Assembly: GCF_016755875.1 (NCBI RefSeq)
Contig: NZ_BNED01000005.1
Coordinates: 4,974,001-5,038,000, forward strand
DNA: 64,000 nucleotides
From: Streptomyces spororaveus
Lineage (GTDB): Bacteria; Actinomycetota; Actinomycetes; Streptomycetales; Streptomycetaceae
Direction: 5' to 3'
Numbering within the stretch: position 1 is the stretch's first letter; each line of letters opens with the position of its first letter. Both the position numbers and the translations under genes were made by a program. The notes beneath the pieces are model-generated. The model searched no databases, was not told the DNA's origin, and saw only the letters and a list, made by a program, of their open reading frames with translations. Shown here in pieces: positions 37,025 through 45,234 of this stretch.

Positions 37025-38518
37025 ATGAATGACTTTTCCCGTCGCAAACTACTCAAGGCGACCGCGGTCGCCGGTGCCGGCGCGGTCGTCGCGCAAGGCG
37101 TCACGACGGCGGAGGCCCACGGTGCGAGCGCCGTGAGCGAGCCCCCCAAGCACACGAAGTGCCCGCCGGCGAAGCTGACCGGCCGCATCGTCCGCCCCGA
37201 CAACGCCGGGTACACGGAAGCCCGCCTCGGCTGGGACCAGCTCTTCTCCCACTACCCGCTGGTCATCGTCTTCGCCCAGAACACCCAGGACGTGGTCAAC
37301 GCCCTGACGTGGTCCCGGCAGAACGACGTCGCGGTACGGGTCCGGAGCGGCCGCCACAGCCTTGAGGGCTGGTCGAACGTCGACAACGGTCTCGTGATCG
37401 ACATCAGCGAGCTGAAGTCGGTCCACATCGACAGCGGCGCCCGTATCGCGACGGTCGGCGCCGGACTCAGCCAGCTGGAAGCGGTGACCACGCTCGCGGA
37501 GCAGAATTTCGCGGTGACGACGGGGACCGAAGGCACCGTGGGCCTGTCCGGGGCGACGCTCGGCGGCGGTTTCGGCTTCCTCACTCGCTGGCTCGGCATG
37601 GCCTGCGACAGCCTGATCGGTGCTGAGATCGTGGTTGCGGAAGGCGACGAGTGCGCCAAGGTGGTCAAGGTCGACCCGCACAACAACCAGGACCTGCTCT
37701 GGGCGCTGCGCGGAGCCGGCAACGGCAACTTCGGGATCGTCACCTCACTCACTTACAGAGTGGCCCCGCTGAAGAGCGTTACGTACCTGCAGGCCACTTG
37801 GACCGGAATCGGCGACCTGCGCAGGCTCTTCGACACCTATCAGCGCACTGCGCCGTACCTCGACGACCGCCTCGGCACCCAGCTCGAAATCCACCGGAAC
37901 CAGATCTTCCTGTTCGGGGTCCTCGCGGAAGGAACACCGGCGGAGGCGAAGAAGCTGCTGGAGCCGCTCCTGTCGATCGACAGCCCGCAAGTGGCGGTGC
38001 AGGTGGGGAACTGGGGCGACGTGTATTCCGGCTTCCAGATCCCGACCGCGGACGAACCCGCGAACTGGAAGTTCTACTCCCAGTTCACCAGAAAGCCGTT
38101 CCCGAGCAAGGCGATCGATGTGATCGTCTCGTTCATGCAGGACGCGCCCACGGACGACAGCAACTTCTTCGCGCAGGCGTTCGGCGGGGCGGTCAGAAAG
38201 AGCCCCCGTGGCGGCACCGCGTTCCCGCACCGTGACGCGCTCTTCTACTCCGAGCCCGGTGCCGGCTGGGGCACCCGCTCCGATGAGCCGGGCGTCTGCG
38301 ACCCGCTCACCCCGCAGGCCCAGGCCTGGATCGCCGAATTCAGCCTGGCCCTGCGTCCCTATGTGGACGGCGCCTACGTCAACGTGCCGAACGTGGGCAT
38401 GCAGGACTGGGAGACCGCCTACTGGGGATCCAACTTCGACCGACTGCGCACGATCAAGGCGGAGTACGACCCGCACAACGTCTTCAAGTACGAGCAGAGC
38501 ATTCCGCCCGCGTCCTGA
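37025..38518 (+). CDS. Tat-exported FAD-binding oxidoreductase, berberine-bridge type
   Basis: A 497-aa oxidoreductase. A Tat signal peptide (MNDFSRRKLLKATAVAGAGA) puts it outside the cytoplasm. The PCMH FAD domain has VRVRSGRHSLEGWSNVDNGL, in which the His of SGRHS is the residue that binds FAD covalently in this family. The second attachment site, a Cys in the usual GxCxxVG motif, is replaced by Glu here (TGTEGTVGLSGATLGGGFGF), so a single covalent link is predicted. The C-terminal BBE motif is intact (YDPHNVFKYEQSIPP). Substrates in the family are sugars, alkaloids and polyketides. GAGAGG precedes the ATG. A terminator follows. Confidence 0.92.
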   Translation: MNDFSRRKLLKATAVAGAGAVVAQGVTTAEAHGASAVSEPPKHTKCPPAKLTGRIVRPDNAGYTEARLGWDQLFSHYPLVIVFAQNTQDVVNALTWSRQNDVAVRVRSGRHSLEGWSNVDNGLVIDISELKSVHIDSGARIATVGAGLSQLEAVTTLAEQNFAVTTGTEGTVGLSGATLGGGFGFLTRWLGMACDSLIGAEIVVAEGDECAKVVKVDPHNNQDLLWALRGAGNGNFGIVTSLTYRVAPLKSVTYLQATWTGIGDLRRLFDTYQRTAPYLDDRLGTQLEIHRNQIFLFGVLAEGTPAEAKKLLEPLLSIDSPQVAVQVGNWGDVYSGFQIPTADEPANWKFYSQFTRKPFPSKAIDVIVSFMQDAPTDDSNFFAQAFGGAVRKSPRGGTAFPHRDALFYSEPGAGWGTRSDEPGVCDPLTPQAQAWIAEFSLALRPYVDGAYVNVPNVGMQDWETAYWGSNFDRLRTIKAEYDPHNVFKYEQSIPPAS

Positions 38519-38533
38519 TGAACGGAGCAGGGC

Positions 38534-38568
38534 CTGCGCCCCCTCCCCCGACCGGTGAGGGGGCGCAG
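38534..38568. terminator. Terminator after the FAD oxidoreductase
   Basis: CTGCGCCCCCTC (38534-38545) and GAGGGGGCGCAG (38557-38568) form a perfect 12-bp stem with an 11-base loop, 16 bases after the stop. The following 280 bp, up to the next start, hold no gene; the last 60 bp are AT-richer (TCTTGATATTTCC near 38790) and probably contain the promoter of the next gene. Confidence 0.75.
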
Positions 38569-38848
38569 CCGCGTCGACGGCCTCCGCCGGGTTGAACGGG
38601 TCGCCCACGGCTCGGCTTGGGCGGGCGGGACGGGTATTCCAGCGGCGGCGACGGCATGCGCTCGGGAAGTTGCGGCCGTTCGTGGCCAGTTGGTGCGCTG
38701 CCCGCCCATCGCGACCGCGATCGGATGAGCATTTCCGCGTACATACCGATGAACACAAGAGCGTCGCCATATCGGCGCGGTTCACTCAAATCTTGATATT
38801 TCCGACATTGCTCTTTCACTGTTGATCAGCGACGTCGAAGGGAATGTT

Positions 38849-40345
38849 GTGCCCCCCATGCCCAACCCCGGCCGTCAGTCGGCCGCGAAGTCCGCGCTCC
38901 CGCGCTCGAAGTCCCGCGCCGGCAGGCGCCTGGGACGGCTCCGGGCCGTCGTCGTGGCCGGTGCCCTGCTTGCCGGGCTGAGTCCGGTGGCGGCCGCTGC
39001 GCCGCAGGCTGCCGCCGGGCCGGAGAGCAAGGGCGATCCGACGCAGTACTGGAACAAGGTCCTGCTTCAGACGTTCCGCAATGCGCGGGGTTGGGACGCC
39101 TCGCCCGGCAAACTCTCCCGATCCGGAGCCATGGTCTTCGCGGCCATCTACAACGCCGAGAGCGCCTACCAGAACACGTACGGAACGATGAAGTACGAGC
39201 CGTACCTCAACCGGCCGCTCAAGTACGCCACCGACTCGTCGGAGCCGCGCGCGGACGAAGAGGAGCGGCTGATCGACCGCACGGCGTACCGGATGCTCTC
39301 CGAGCTGTACCCGGGCGACCGGGCCTTCATCGACGCCCGGTACGAGGCCCGGACCGGCCGCTCCCCCCGCTCCCCCGACCCCCTCGACCGCCTCGTGGTC
39401 GACCGCGTGGTGAGGCAGATCAACAAGGCCCGGGCGGACGACGGTTCGGACAACCCGGAGCTCTACGACGGCGACACCACCACACCCGGAGCCTGGCGGC
39501 CGACGGGCGAAGAGGCGACGGCCGACGAAGGGGCCTGCCAGGAACCTGGCGACGCGGTGACCCCGAACTGGGGCAAGGTGAAGCCGTTCGTGCTCCGCTC
39601 CGGTTCGCAGTTCCGGCCTCCCAGCCTGCGCGGCTTCACTTCCTACGACGAGCTGGTGAACAGCCCGGAGTACGCGCGCCAGGTCGACGAGGTGCGACGC
39701 GTGGGTGCCGTCGACTCCACCGAGCGCACCCGCGAACAGACCGTCATCGGCTGGTTCTGGGACCACGACCTGAACGGCACCTACCACCCCCCGGGGCAGC
39801 TGCTCCAGCTGACCGGGACGGTCGCCAAGAAGTTCGAGCTCGACACGTACGAGACGACCCGCTTGTTCGCACTGTCGGCGCTGACCCTGGCGGACGCCGG
39901 GATCGCGGCCTGGGACAGCAAGTTCGACGGCCCCATCAACGAATGGCGTCCGGTGTCCGCGATCCAGGCGCTGGGCGGAGAGAACGCGAACTGGCAGCCC
40001 CTCAGCGCGGACCGGGCGGGAACGCCGTGGACCCCGTGCTTCATCGCCTGGACCTCCGGGCACGCCAACTTCACCGGTGCGTGGGCAGTCGCGATGCAGA
40101 ACTTCTTCGGCCGTGACGAAGCCTCGTTCACCGCGCAGTCCGAGGACCCGCACACCCTCGAGCGGTTCCGCCGGATGAACAGCTTCAGCCAGGTTGCCGA
40201 GGAGGGCGAGTTCAGTCGAATGTGGCTGGGCGCGCACTTCCGCTGGGACGCCGAGGACGGGAGGGAGATCGGCACCAACGTCGGCCACTACGTGTTCGCC
40301 AACGCGCTCCAGCCGACGCGATCGGGCCGTCCGCATCAGCAGTGA
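38849..40345 (+). CDS. Exported vanadium-dependent haloperoxidase/PAP2-family protein
   Basis: A 498-aa protein. The GTG at 38849 follows GAAGGGA. A basic arm and a hydrophobic segment (AVVVAGALLAGLSPVAAAA) form a signal peptide. The vanadate/phosphate site of this superfamily is present in order: KFDGPINEWRP (Lys and Arg), then TSGHANFTGAWA (Ser-Gly-His), then SRMWLGAHFRWDAEDG (Arg and His). These residues are shared by vanadium haloperoxidases and acid phosphatases. The length and the WRPV motif favour the haloperoxidase side. Activity on halides is not proven by sequence. Confidence 0.9.
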   Translation: MPPMPNPGRQSAAKSALPRSKSRAGRRLGRLRAVVVAGALLAGLSPVAAAAPQAAAGPESKGDPTQYWNKVLLQTFRNARGWDASPGKLSRSGAMVFAAIYNAESAYQNTYGTMKYEPYLNRPLKYATDSSEPRADEEERLIDRTAYRMLSELYPGDRAFIDARYEARTGRSPRSPDPLDRLVVDRVVRQINKARADDGSDNPELYDGDTTTPGAWRPTGEEATADEGACQEPGDAVTPNWGKVKPFVLRSGSQFRPPSLRGFTSYDELVNSPEYARQVDEVRRVGAVDSTERTREQTVIGWFWDHDLNGTYHPPGQLLQLTGTVAKKFELDTYETTRLFALSALTLADAGIAAWDSKFDGPINEWRPVSAIQALGGENANWQPLSADRAGTPWTPCFIAWTSGHANFTGAWAVAMQNFFGRDEASFTAQSEDPHTLERFRRMNSFSQVAEEGEFSRMWLGAHFRWDAEDGREIGTNVGHYVFANALQPTRSGRPHQQ

Positions 40346-40410
40346 ACCGACGCCCTGGCCCGAGCCGATTCGGCAGTTTCCACGGCAAGCCTCTGACCTG
40401 GGCTTCTAGG

Positions 40411-40451
40411 GTTTCCGTCAAGCCCCACGAAGGCGGGGGCTTGTCGGAAAC
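40411..40451. terminator. Long bidirectional hairpin containing a copy of the tRNA flank
   Basis: GTTTCCGTCAAGCCCC (40411-40426) pairs with GGGGCTTGTCGGAAAC (40436-40451) with one mismatch in 16 bp; the loop is ACGAAGGCG. It lies between the convergent haloperoxidase and LysR stops, so termination on both strands is likely. Its loop and right arm are the same 20 bp as the tRNA-Arg 5' flank. Confidence 0.65.
40427..40446. repeat. 20-bp direct repeat, right copy
   Basis: Identical to 35948-35967 at the tRNA-Arg. The two copies bracket 4.46 kb with the remnants and the two exported enzymes. Possible attR of an old element; no integrase is present. Confidence 0.6.
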
Positions 40452-40475
40452 GCTGGCGAGGGAGGAGCGCCCCGG

Positions 40476-41423
40476 TCAGTGGGCCAGTACGGTCATGTGG
40501 TCGGGGTGGTGGGCGGCGACGTCGTGGGCGGCTTGGACGAAGGCGGCGACGGCTGCGGAGCGCGAGGTCTCCGGCCAGGCGACCACGACCGCGCTGGGGC
40601 TGAGGCCGGTGACCGGCCGGTAGGCGATGTCCGGGCGCTGGTGCCGCTCGGTGGTGGAGAGCGCCAGGAACGCCACCGCCTGGCCCAGCGCGACCACCTC
40701 AAGGAGTTGCTCGACGCTGGCCACGAGCGGCCCCTCGGGAGCGTCGGCCGGCGCCAAGCCCGGGTGGCCGTCGCCTGCTTCCGCTCCGTCGCGTCCCGTG
40801 TAGTGGGCGGTGGTGGAGGGGGCGGCCCCCTTCCAGCGCGGGATCGGTTCGCCCTGGAGGTCGGTCAGCCGCAGTCGCCGGCGTCCGGCCAGGCGGTGCG
40901 CGGCGGGGAGGACGGCCAGTCGCGGTTCGACCACGAGCGTCTGGGAATCCAGCCCTTGACCGTCGAACGGGCTGCGCAGCAGCGCCACATCGGCACGGCC
41001 GTCCCGCAGCATGGCGATCGGCTCTCCGCTGCCGCCGACGACGACTTCAGGCGGCGGCAGATGCGAACCCGTTCCCCGGTAGGCGGCGAGGATCTCCCGC
41101 AGCAGCCCGGCATCGCCTCCCGGCTTGACCGCCACGACGAGCTGCGGTGTCGGCTGACCGGCCCGGCGTGCTCGCCGGGCCGCCGCATGCACCGCGTCGA
41201 CCGCGATCCGGGCCTGGTCGAGCAGCACCCGACCGGCGTCGGTCAGCCGCACCTGCCGGGTGGTGCGCTCCAGCAGGCGTACCCCGAGCCGGGACTCCAT
41301 CTGAGCGATCGCCTTCGACAGCGGGGGCTGCGCCATCCCCAGGCGTTGCGCGGCCCGGCTGAAGTTCAGTTCCTCCGCGACCGCGATGAAGTACCTCAGC
41401 TCCCGCACCTCCAGCTCACTCAT
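40476..41423 (-). CDS. LysR family transcriptional regulator
   Basis: A 315-aa LysR regulator. The helix-turn-helix is at the N terminus (ELRYFIAVAEELNFSRAAQR, then LGMAQPPLSKAIAQMESRLG, then VRLLERTTRQVRLTDAG). The remaining 230 residues are the ligand-binding domain, of the type that senses small acids or aromatics (VVAVKPGGDAGLLREILAAY). It is divergent from the SDR gene at 41495 with 71 bp between, so it probably controls that gene and itself. The intergenic segment has an AT-rich ATAGATCCAGAG core, but no perfect T-N11-A site was confirmed. Confidence 0.94.
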   Translation of the reverse strand: MSELEVRELRYFIAVAEELNFSRAAQRLGMAQPPLSKAIAQMESRLGVRLLERTTRQVRLTDAGRVLLDQARIAVDAVHAAARRARRAGQPTPQLVVAVKPGGDAGLLREILAAYRGTGSHLPPPEVVVGGSGEPIAMLRDGRADVALLRSPFDGQGLDSQTLVVEPRLAVLPAAHRLAGRRRLRLTDLQGEPIPRWKGAAPSTTAHYTGRDGAEAGDGHPGLAPADAPEGPLVASVEQLLEVVALGQAVAFLALSTTERHQRPDIAYRPVTGLSPSAVVVAWPETSRSAAVAAFVQAAHDVAAHHPDHMTVLAH

Positions 41424-41494
41424 ATCCGTGGACTATAGATCCAGAGTCTTCCGGTCTTTCCCTGCCGCCCGTGGGTGAGGGGAGGCTGGGTGCC

Positions 41495-42229
41495 ATGACG
41501 ACTTCGCAGAAGACCGCCCTGATCACCGGCGCGAACAAGGGCATCGGCAAGGAAACGGCGCGCAGGCTCGCAGCCCTCGGCATCACCGTGCTGATCGGCG
41601 CCCGCAACGCCGAGCGCGGCGAGGCGGCGGCCGAGGAGCTTCGTGCGGACGGCGCCGACGTACGGTTCGTTCCCCTCGACGTCACCGACGAGACCTCGGT
41701 CCAGGCCGCCGCCCAGCACATCGACGCCACGTTCGGCCGCCTCGACATCCTCGTCAACAACGCCGCGATCGCCGCCGGACCGCAGAAGCCGAGTGAGACC
41801 CCGGCCGCAGCCGTCCGGGAGGTCTACGAGACCAACGTGTTCGGCGTCATCGCGGTGACCCACGCCATGCTCCCCCTGCTGCGCCGCTCCGCCGCCGCAC
41901 GCATCGTCAACATGTCCAGCGAACTCGGCTCCCTCACCCACTTCTCCGACCCGGGCAGCCCGTGGTCCGCCTACTACTCGATCCTCCTCCCTTACTGCAC
42001 GTCGAAGAGCGCGCTGAACGCGGTCACCGTGCTCTACGCCAATGAACTGCGCGACGAAGGGATCCTGGTCAACGCCGTGAGTCCCGGCTACTGCGCGACC
42101 GACCTCAACCGCCACAGCGGGATGCGCACGGCGGAGGAGGGCGCGACCGTGGCGGTCGACCTGGCGACTGCGGGCGACGACGGCCCGACCGGCGCCTTCT
42201 TCGCCGAGGACGGGCCGATTCCCTGGTGA
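41495..42229 (+). CDS. SDR family oxidoreductase (carbonyl-reductase-like)
   Basis: A 244-aa short-chain dehydrogenase. Opening KTALITGANKGIGKETARRL is the glycine motif of the carbonyl-reductase-like group; GARNAERGEAA suggests NADP. NNAAIAAG, then NMSSEL (Ser) and YYSILLPYCTSKSALNAVTV (Tyr and Lys) are the remaining marks. GGGGAGG precedes the ATG at 41495. It is divergent from the LysR gene, and its stop overlaps the start of a small ORF (GTGA), which in turn overlaps the next gene. Confidence 0.93.
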   Translation: MTTSQKTALITGANKGIGKETARRLAALGITVLIGARNAERGEAAAEELRADGADVRFVPLDVTDETSVQAAAQHIDATFGRLDILVNNAAIAAGPQKPSETPAAAVREVYETNVFGVIAVTHAMLPLLRRSAAARIVNMSSELGSLTHFSDPGSPWSAYYSILLPYCTSKSALNAVTVLYANELRDEGILVNAVSPGYCATDLNRHSGMRTAEEGATVAVDLATAGDDGPTGAFFAEDGPIPW

Positions 42230-42381
42230 GACCATGCCGTGCTTCTTCGCCCGGAACCGAGCGGCCCGCGGCCGATGTTGACGGACTGCGCACCCTCGCG
42301 CGCGTCTGGCGCACGTTCGCCGACACCATGGAGGACGTAGCGGCAGCTGCCGACAGGCTCTACGACGGGACGTGTCCGTGA
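42226..42381 (+). CDS. Coupled 51-codon small ORF
   Basis: The GTG at 42226 overlaps the SDR stop by four bases, and its stop overlaps the next gene's GTG by four bases (GTGA at both ends). The protein has a flexible start and then an amphipathic helix (VDGLRTLARVWRTFADTMED, then VAAAADRLYDG). Third positions are largely G or C. The double overlap is unlikely by chance and suggests a translated peptide or at least a ribosome bridge between its neighbours. No family is recognised. Confidence 0.5.
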   Translation: MRPCRASSPGTERPAADVDGLRTLARVWRTFADTMEDVAAAADRLYDGTCP

Positions 42382-43307
42382 CGTACAACCTCCTTACCGT
42401 CGACGCCGTCAGCCCCGAGGCCATGGCCCGCGCCCTTGCCGGATGCCTGGGTATCGCGGTGGGTGACGTGGACGTGGCCGATTCCGAGGGCGACCCCGAC
42501 CTCCGGAACTGGGATGCGCCCGTCTCGTGCGAGTACCGGGCAGTCCGCGGTGATGTGGCCTGGTCGCTGGACATCCATGCGCAGGAGCATGTCGCCGGCC
42601 AGCCGCCCGAGTCCGACCTTGCCGCGGGGTTCGCGAAGGCCGCGGTGACGACCGTCCTGTTTCCCGCCGAGGAAGCACCGCCCAGTGCCTACTGGGCGGT
42701 GACGCCGGAGGGTCTTCTCACTCGTGCCCGGCTCGAACCGTCCGACGGCGAGCCTTCCCGGTACGAGGTCACCGCCGTCGAGGCGCCGGTGCCGCAACTG
42801 CCCCGGGCGACCGTGACGCGATTCGCCGAGATCGTACGGGAACAGCGGCCGGACACGCCGGTGGCCCGGGCCTTCGCGGTATCGGTGGAGAAGGTGCGGC
42901 AGGCCGCCCCGGGCCTCGCGAGGCCTTCCCTCGACGACGGCACCGCCGGCCCCGTCCGGACCGCGAAGGGCAACCTGGTGGCGTGGGAGAGGGGCATCAC
43001 GCAAATGGAGTCCGGGTGGGCGCCGTCCGGATGGTATCCGGCCTGCCTTTACCGGGAGCGGCTGGAATGCCGGGACGAGCTCGCCGGTATCGGGGCGCGC
43101 CTGCCCCGTGACGTCGCCGAGCTACTCGACGAGGCCCTTGAGCAGTTGGACGGACGGTTCGCCGCTGCGACGGAGGAAGACCCGTCGGGGAGCCTGCGCA
43201 GAGAGCTGACCGGTGGCTCCGCGGAGCGGACGCCGGTCGGCTGGTGGTGGCGTCGTCGCCCGAATCCCAGGCCCTGGCACGGCCCTGACGCCGTGCAGCC
43301 GGCCTGA
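42378..43307 (+). CDS. Unrecognised soluble protein
   Basis: A 309-aa protein; a GTG two codons earlier (42372) is also possible, but the GTG at 42378 makes the four-base overlap with the small ORF. It has no signal peptide or membrane span. The middle is acidic with many Val/Ala; a Trp/Tyr-rich segment (SGWAPSGWYPACLYRERLEC) and a helix (RDVAELLDEALEQLDGRFAA) precede a basic WWWRRRPNPRPWHG tail. No domain is recognised. It is probably cotranscribed with the SDR gene, and a terminator follows. Confidence 0.72.
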   Translation: MTYNLLTVDAVSPEAMARALAGCLGIAVGDVDVADSEGDPDLRNWDAPVSCEYRAVRGDVAWSLDIHAQEHVAGQPPESDLAAGFAKAAVTTVLFPAEEAPPSAYWAVTPEGLLTRARLEPSDGEPSRYEVTAVEAPVPQLPRATVTRFAEIVREQRPDTPVARAFAVSVEKVRQAAPGLARPSLDDGTAGPVRTAKGNLVAWERGITQMESGWAPSGWYPACLYRERLECRDELAGIGARLPRDVAELLDEALEQLDGRFAAATEEDPSGSLRRELTGGSAERTPVGWWWRRRPNPRPWHGPDAVQPA

Positions 43308-43337
43308 GCCCGCCCGGGCGGCATGGCGCTCACATGC

Positions 43338-43373
43338 GTACGGCCCGCCTCCTTCACGGGTGGCGGGCCGTAC
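43338..43373. terminator. Bidirectional terminator
   Basis: GTACGGCCCGCC (43338-43349) and GGCGGGCCGTAC (43362-43373) form a perfect 12-bp stem. It lies between the convergent 309-aa gene (stop 43307) and the small peptide gene (stop 43418), and marks the left border of the biosynthetic cluster region. Confidence 0.75.
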
Positions 43374-43417
43374 TCGGTAAGGCCGCGCTGCTGCGGCTCG
43401 CGCGTCTCATGGCGGGG

Positions 43418-43576
43418 TCAGGGCCAGTCGATCACGTCGGACGTGGTCCCGGCGGCGAGCGCGGGGGCGACCGAGGGGGTCGGGACCGGCCAGTCGATGT
43501 CCGCCCTGACCGTGGCGGCGAAGGCCAAGGTGGAAATCAAGATCGCCACGGAAGCGGCAAGGGTACGCATGCGCAT
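43418..43576 (-). CDS. Small exported peptide, possible signal for the adjacent XRE-TPR regulator
   Basis: A 52-aa peptide with a Sec-type signal: MRMRT, the hydrophobic core SVAILISTLAFAATVRA, and a likely cut before DIDWP. The mature part is about 28 residues and has related ends, DIDWPVPTPSVAPALAAG at the front and DVIDWP at the C terminus. GGAG precedes the ATG at 43576. It is divergent from the XRE-TPR regulator at 43850, with TTGCCAA repeats between them. In other bacteria an exported short peptide beside an HTH-TPR receptor is the layout of RRNPP-type signalling. That role is inferred from layout only; the DNA evidence supports a real small exported product. Confidence 0.65.
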   Translation of the reverse strand: MRMRTLAASVAILISTLAFAATVRADIDWPVPTPSVAPALAAGTTSDVIDWP

Positions 43577-43695
43577 GACAGCTCCAAACAGACCGAGGAC
43601 AAGACAGGCAAGGGGGAAAGGTCCAGATGAGGCAGGGGGTCGACGCTCCGCAACAGCGTCGAACCGGGCCCCGTGACCCCTTCCGGCAGCCGAGC

Positions 43696-43712
43696 TTGCC
43701 AAATATTGCCAA
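43696..43712. promoter_or_regulatory. TTGCCAA repeat site in the peptide/regulator promoter
   Basis: TTGCCAAATATTGCCAA: two direct TTGCCAA repeats whose starts are 10 bp apart. A further single TTGCCAAA is at 43773-43780. The same motif is found in the divergent biosynthetic promoter at 52.4-52.6 kb. Likely operator of the cluster regulator. Confidence 0.65.
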
Positions 43713-43849
43713 CGCGGTCAACCAAAAATCTGCACCTCTCGCAAGGTCGTGGCAGAGCGTCAGGCAGCAGGTTTGCCAAACCGCCCACGGCTGACTAAAG
43801 TGACGCGGAGGGGGCTGGCCGCATCCGAAGAATTGAATGTAGGGTCCAC

Positions 43850-45067
43850 ATGGCAACAGAGCCGTCCTTCGGGCTCCGCCTCAAGGCGTTGAGACAACAG
43901 CAAGGGCTCTCCCAAGCCGCACTGGCGGGCGATGAAATCTCGACGGGATACCTGTCGCGCCTGGAGTCGGGCGCCCGGACTCCCACGGAGCGGGTGATCG
44001 TCTATCTTGCCAAGCGGCTGGATGTGGACCGCTCGGCCTTTTACATCCAGCCGAGCAGCAGTTCGCTCTCCCAGGCACTGAGTCTTGCCACGTCCTCGGA
44101 CAGCAGTGAGGCAACCGAGGACCTCATCGACGTCGTCGCCACCTCCCGTGACGAGGACCCGCTGCTGCGCTGGCAGGCGCTGTGGCTGATCGAGCGGTAC
44201 TGGCACGCGCGGGGCGAGCAGGCCCAGGAGCTGGCCTGCCTCGAAGAGCTGACCGGCATCGCCGACGAGCTCGAACTGCCCGCACTGCAGTGCAGGTCGA
44301 AGAGCCGCCTCGCCCGCTGCCTGCGTTCCACGGGGGACGTCGCCCGCGCGCTGGAGCTCGCCGTCAGCGCCCACCAGGTCGCCAAGCAGGCCGGCCTGCC
44401 GGTGTCCGACGAGGCGAACGCGCTGCTCGCCCTGGTCTCCGTCGAGGCGGAGGCGGGCCGGCTGCCCGACGCACGGGCGCACGCCGAAGAGCTGGTCGGG
44501 CTGGTGACCGAGGCGCCGGAGACCCTGCGCGCCGAAGCGCTCTGGACGGCCGCCACGGTCAGTTCGCGCCAGGGGGACGACGACGCCGCGCGCGCGTTCC
44601 TGCAGCAGGCCATGGCCATCCTGGACAGTCGCGTCGCTCCCGTGCTGTGGGCCCGGCTGCGGCTGGCCGCGGCCTCCCTGCACCTGCAGGGCGCGCCGCC
44701 GTCCACCGAGTCCGCGGGTGTCTACCTGAAGGAGGCGGAGGAGGCGTTCGCCCTCGTCGGTACGCCGCTCCAGCAGCAGGAGATCCTGGTGCTGAAGGCC
44801 CACCTCGCGTTCGAGGAGGGCCGGTACGCCGACGCCCGCGCGGCTCACTCCCGGCTCGACGTCGACGAGCTGATGCTCAACTACCGCGACCGGATAAGGC
44901 TCCAGACCCTGGACAGCAGGCTGCTGATCGTGGAGGGCCGCCGCAAGGAAGGGCTTGCCCAGCTCAAGCAGTTGGGCGAGGACGCCCGACGCGCGGCCAA
45001 CCTCGACCTGGCCGCCGAGATCTGGCAGGTCCTGGCCGAGACCCTGGAGCACAGCGCCGCCGGCTGA
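43850..45067 (+). CDS. XRE-TPR cluster regulator
   Basis: A 405-aa regulator. An XRE helix-turn-helix is at about 6-70 (FGLRLKALRQQQGLSQAALA, then STGYLSRLESGARTPTERVI). The remaining 330 residues are helical TPR-like repeats (for example LALVSVEAEAGRLPDARAHA and KAHLAFEEGRYADARAAHSR). This architecture is common for pathway regulators in streptomycete biosynthetic clusters, and TPR receptors often bind peptides. It is divergent from an exported small peptide and has TTGCCAA sites upstream. A shorter paralogue closes the plus-strand operon at 62.6 kb. It is the likely controller of the cluster. Confidence 0.9.
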   Translation: MATEPSFGLRLKALRQQQGLSQAALAGDEISTGYLSRLESGARTPTERVIVYLAKRLDVDRSAFYIQPSSSSLSQALSLATSSDSSEATEDLIDVVATSRDEDPLLRWQALWLIERYWHARGEQAQELACLEELTGIADELELPALQCRSKSRLARCLRSTGDVARALELAVSAHQVAKQAGLPVSDEANALLALVSVEAEAGRLPDARAHAEELVGLVTEAPETLRAEALWTAATVSSRQGDDDAARAFLQQAMAILDSRVAPVLWARLRLAAASLHLQGAPPSTESAGVYLKEAEEAFALVGTPLQQQEILVLKAHLAFEEGRYADARAAHSRLDVDELMLNYRDRIRLQTLDSRLLIVEGRRKEGLAQLKQLGEDARRAANLDLAAEIWQVLAETLEHSAAG

Positions 45068-45161
45068 CCCCCGGTCGTCGCCGAGTCGCCGAGTCGTCCA
45101 GTCGCCGAGTCGCCGGGGCGCCGCGCCCGGCGGGTACGCGGTCCGCGACGCACAACGCCCG

Positions 45162-45191
45162 AGGCTCCCCACCGGTATCGGCGGGGAGCCT
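45162..45191. terminator. Bidirectional terminator between regulator and aminotransferase
   Basis: AGGCTCCCC (45162-45170) pairs with GGGGAGCCT (45183-45191), and CCG/CGG extends the stem across one mismatch around a GTAT loop. It lies between convergent stops at 45067 and 45235. Just before it, 45078-45119 carries GCCGAGTC-type 8-bp repeats. Confidence 0.7.
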
Positions 45192-45234
45192 TCGGACGTT
45201 GAGCGTGGCCGGCCATGGACTCGCCGGCGGGCCC

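Noticed and set aside
36120..40410. Intact integrative element
   Set aside because: No integrase, excisionase, replication or transfer gene was found between the 20-bp repeats.
40427..40446. Second tRNA-Arg gene or tRNA fragment
   Set aside because: Only 8 bases match the tRNA itself; the rest matches its flank, and no arms of a cloverleaf follow.
43407..43856. A 149-codon minus-strand frame overlapping the small peptide gene
   Set aside because: It crosses the regulator promoter and has no coding-like third-position pattern; the 52-aa frame has a signal peptide and ribosome site.
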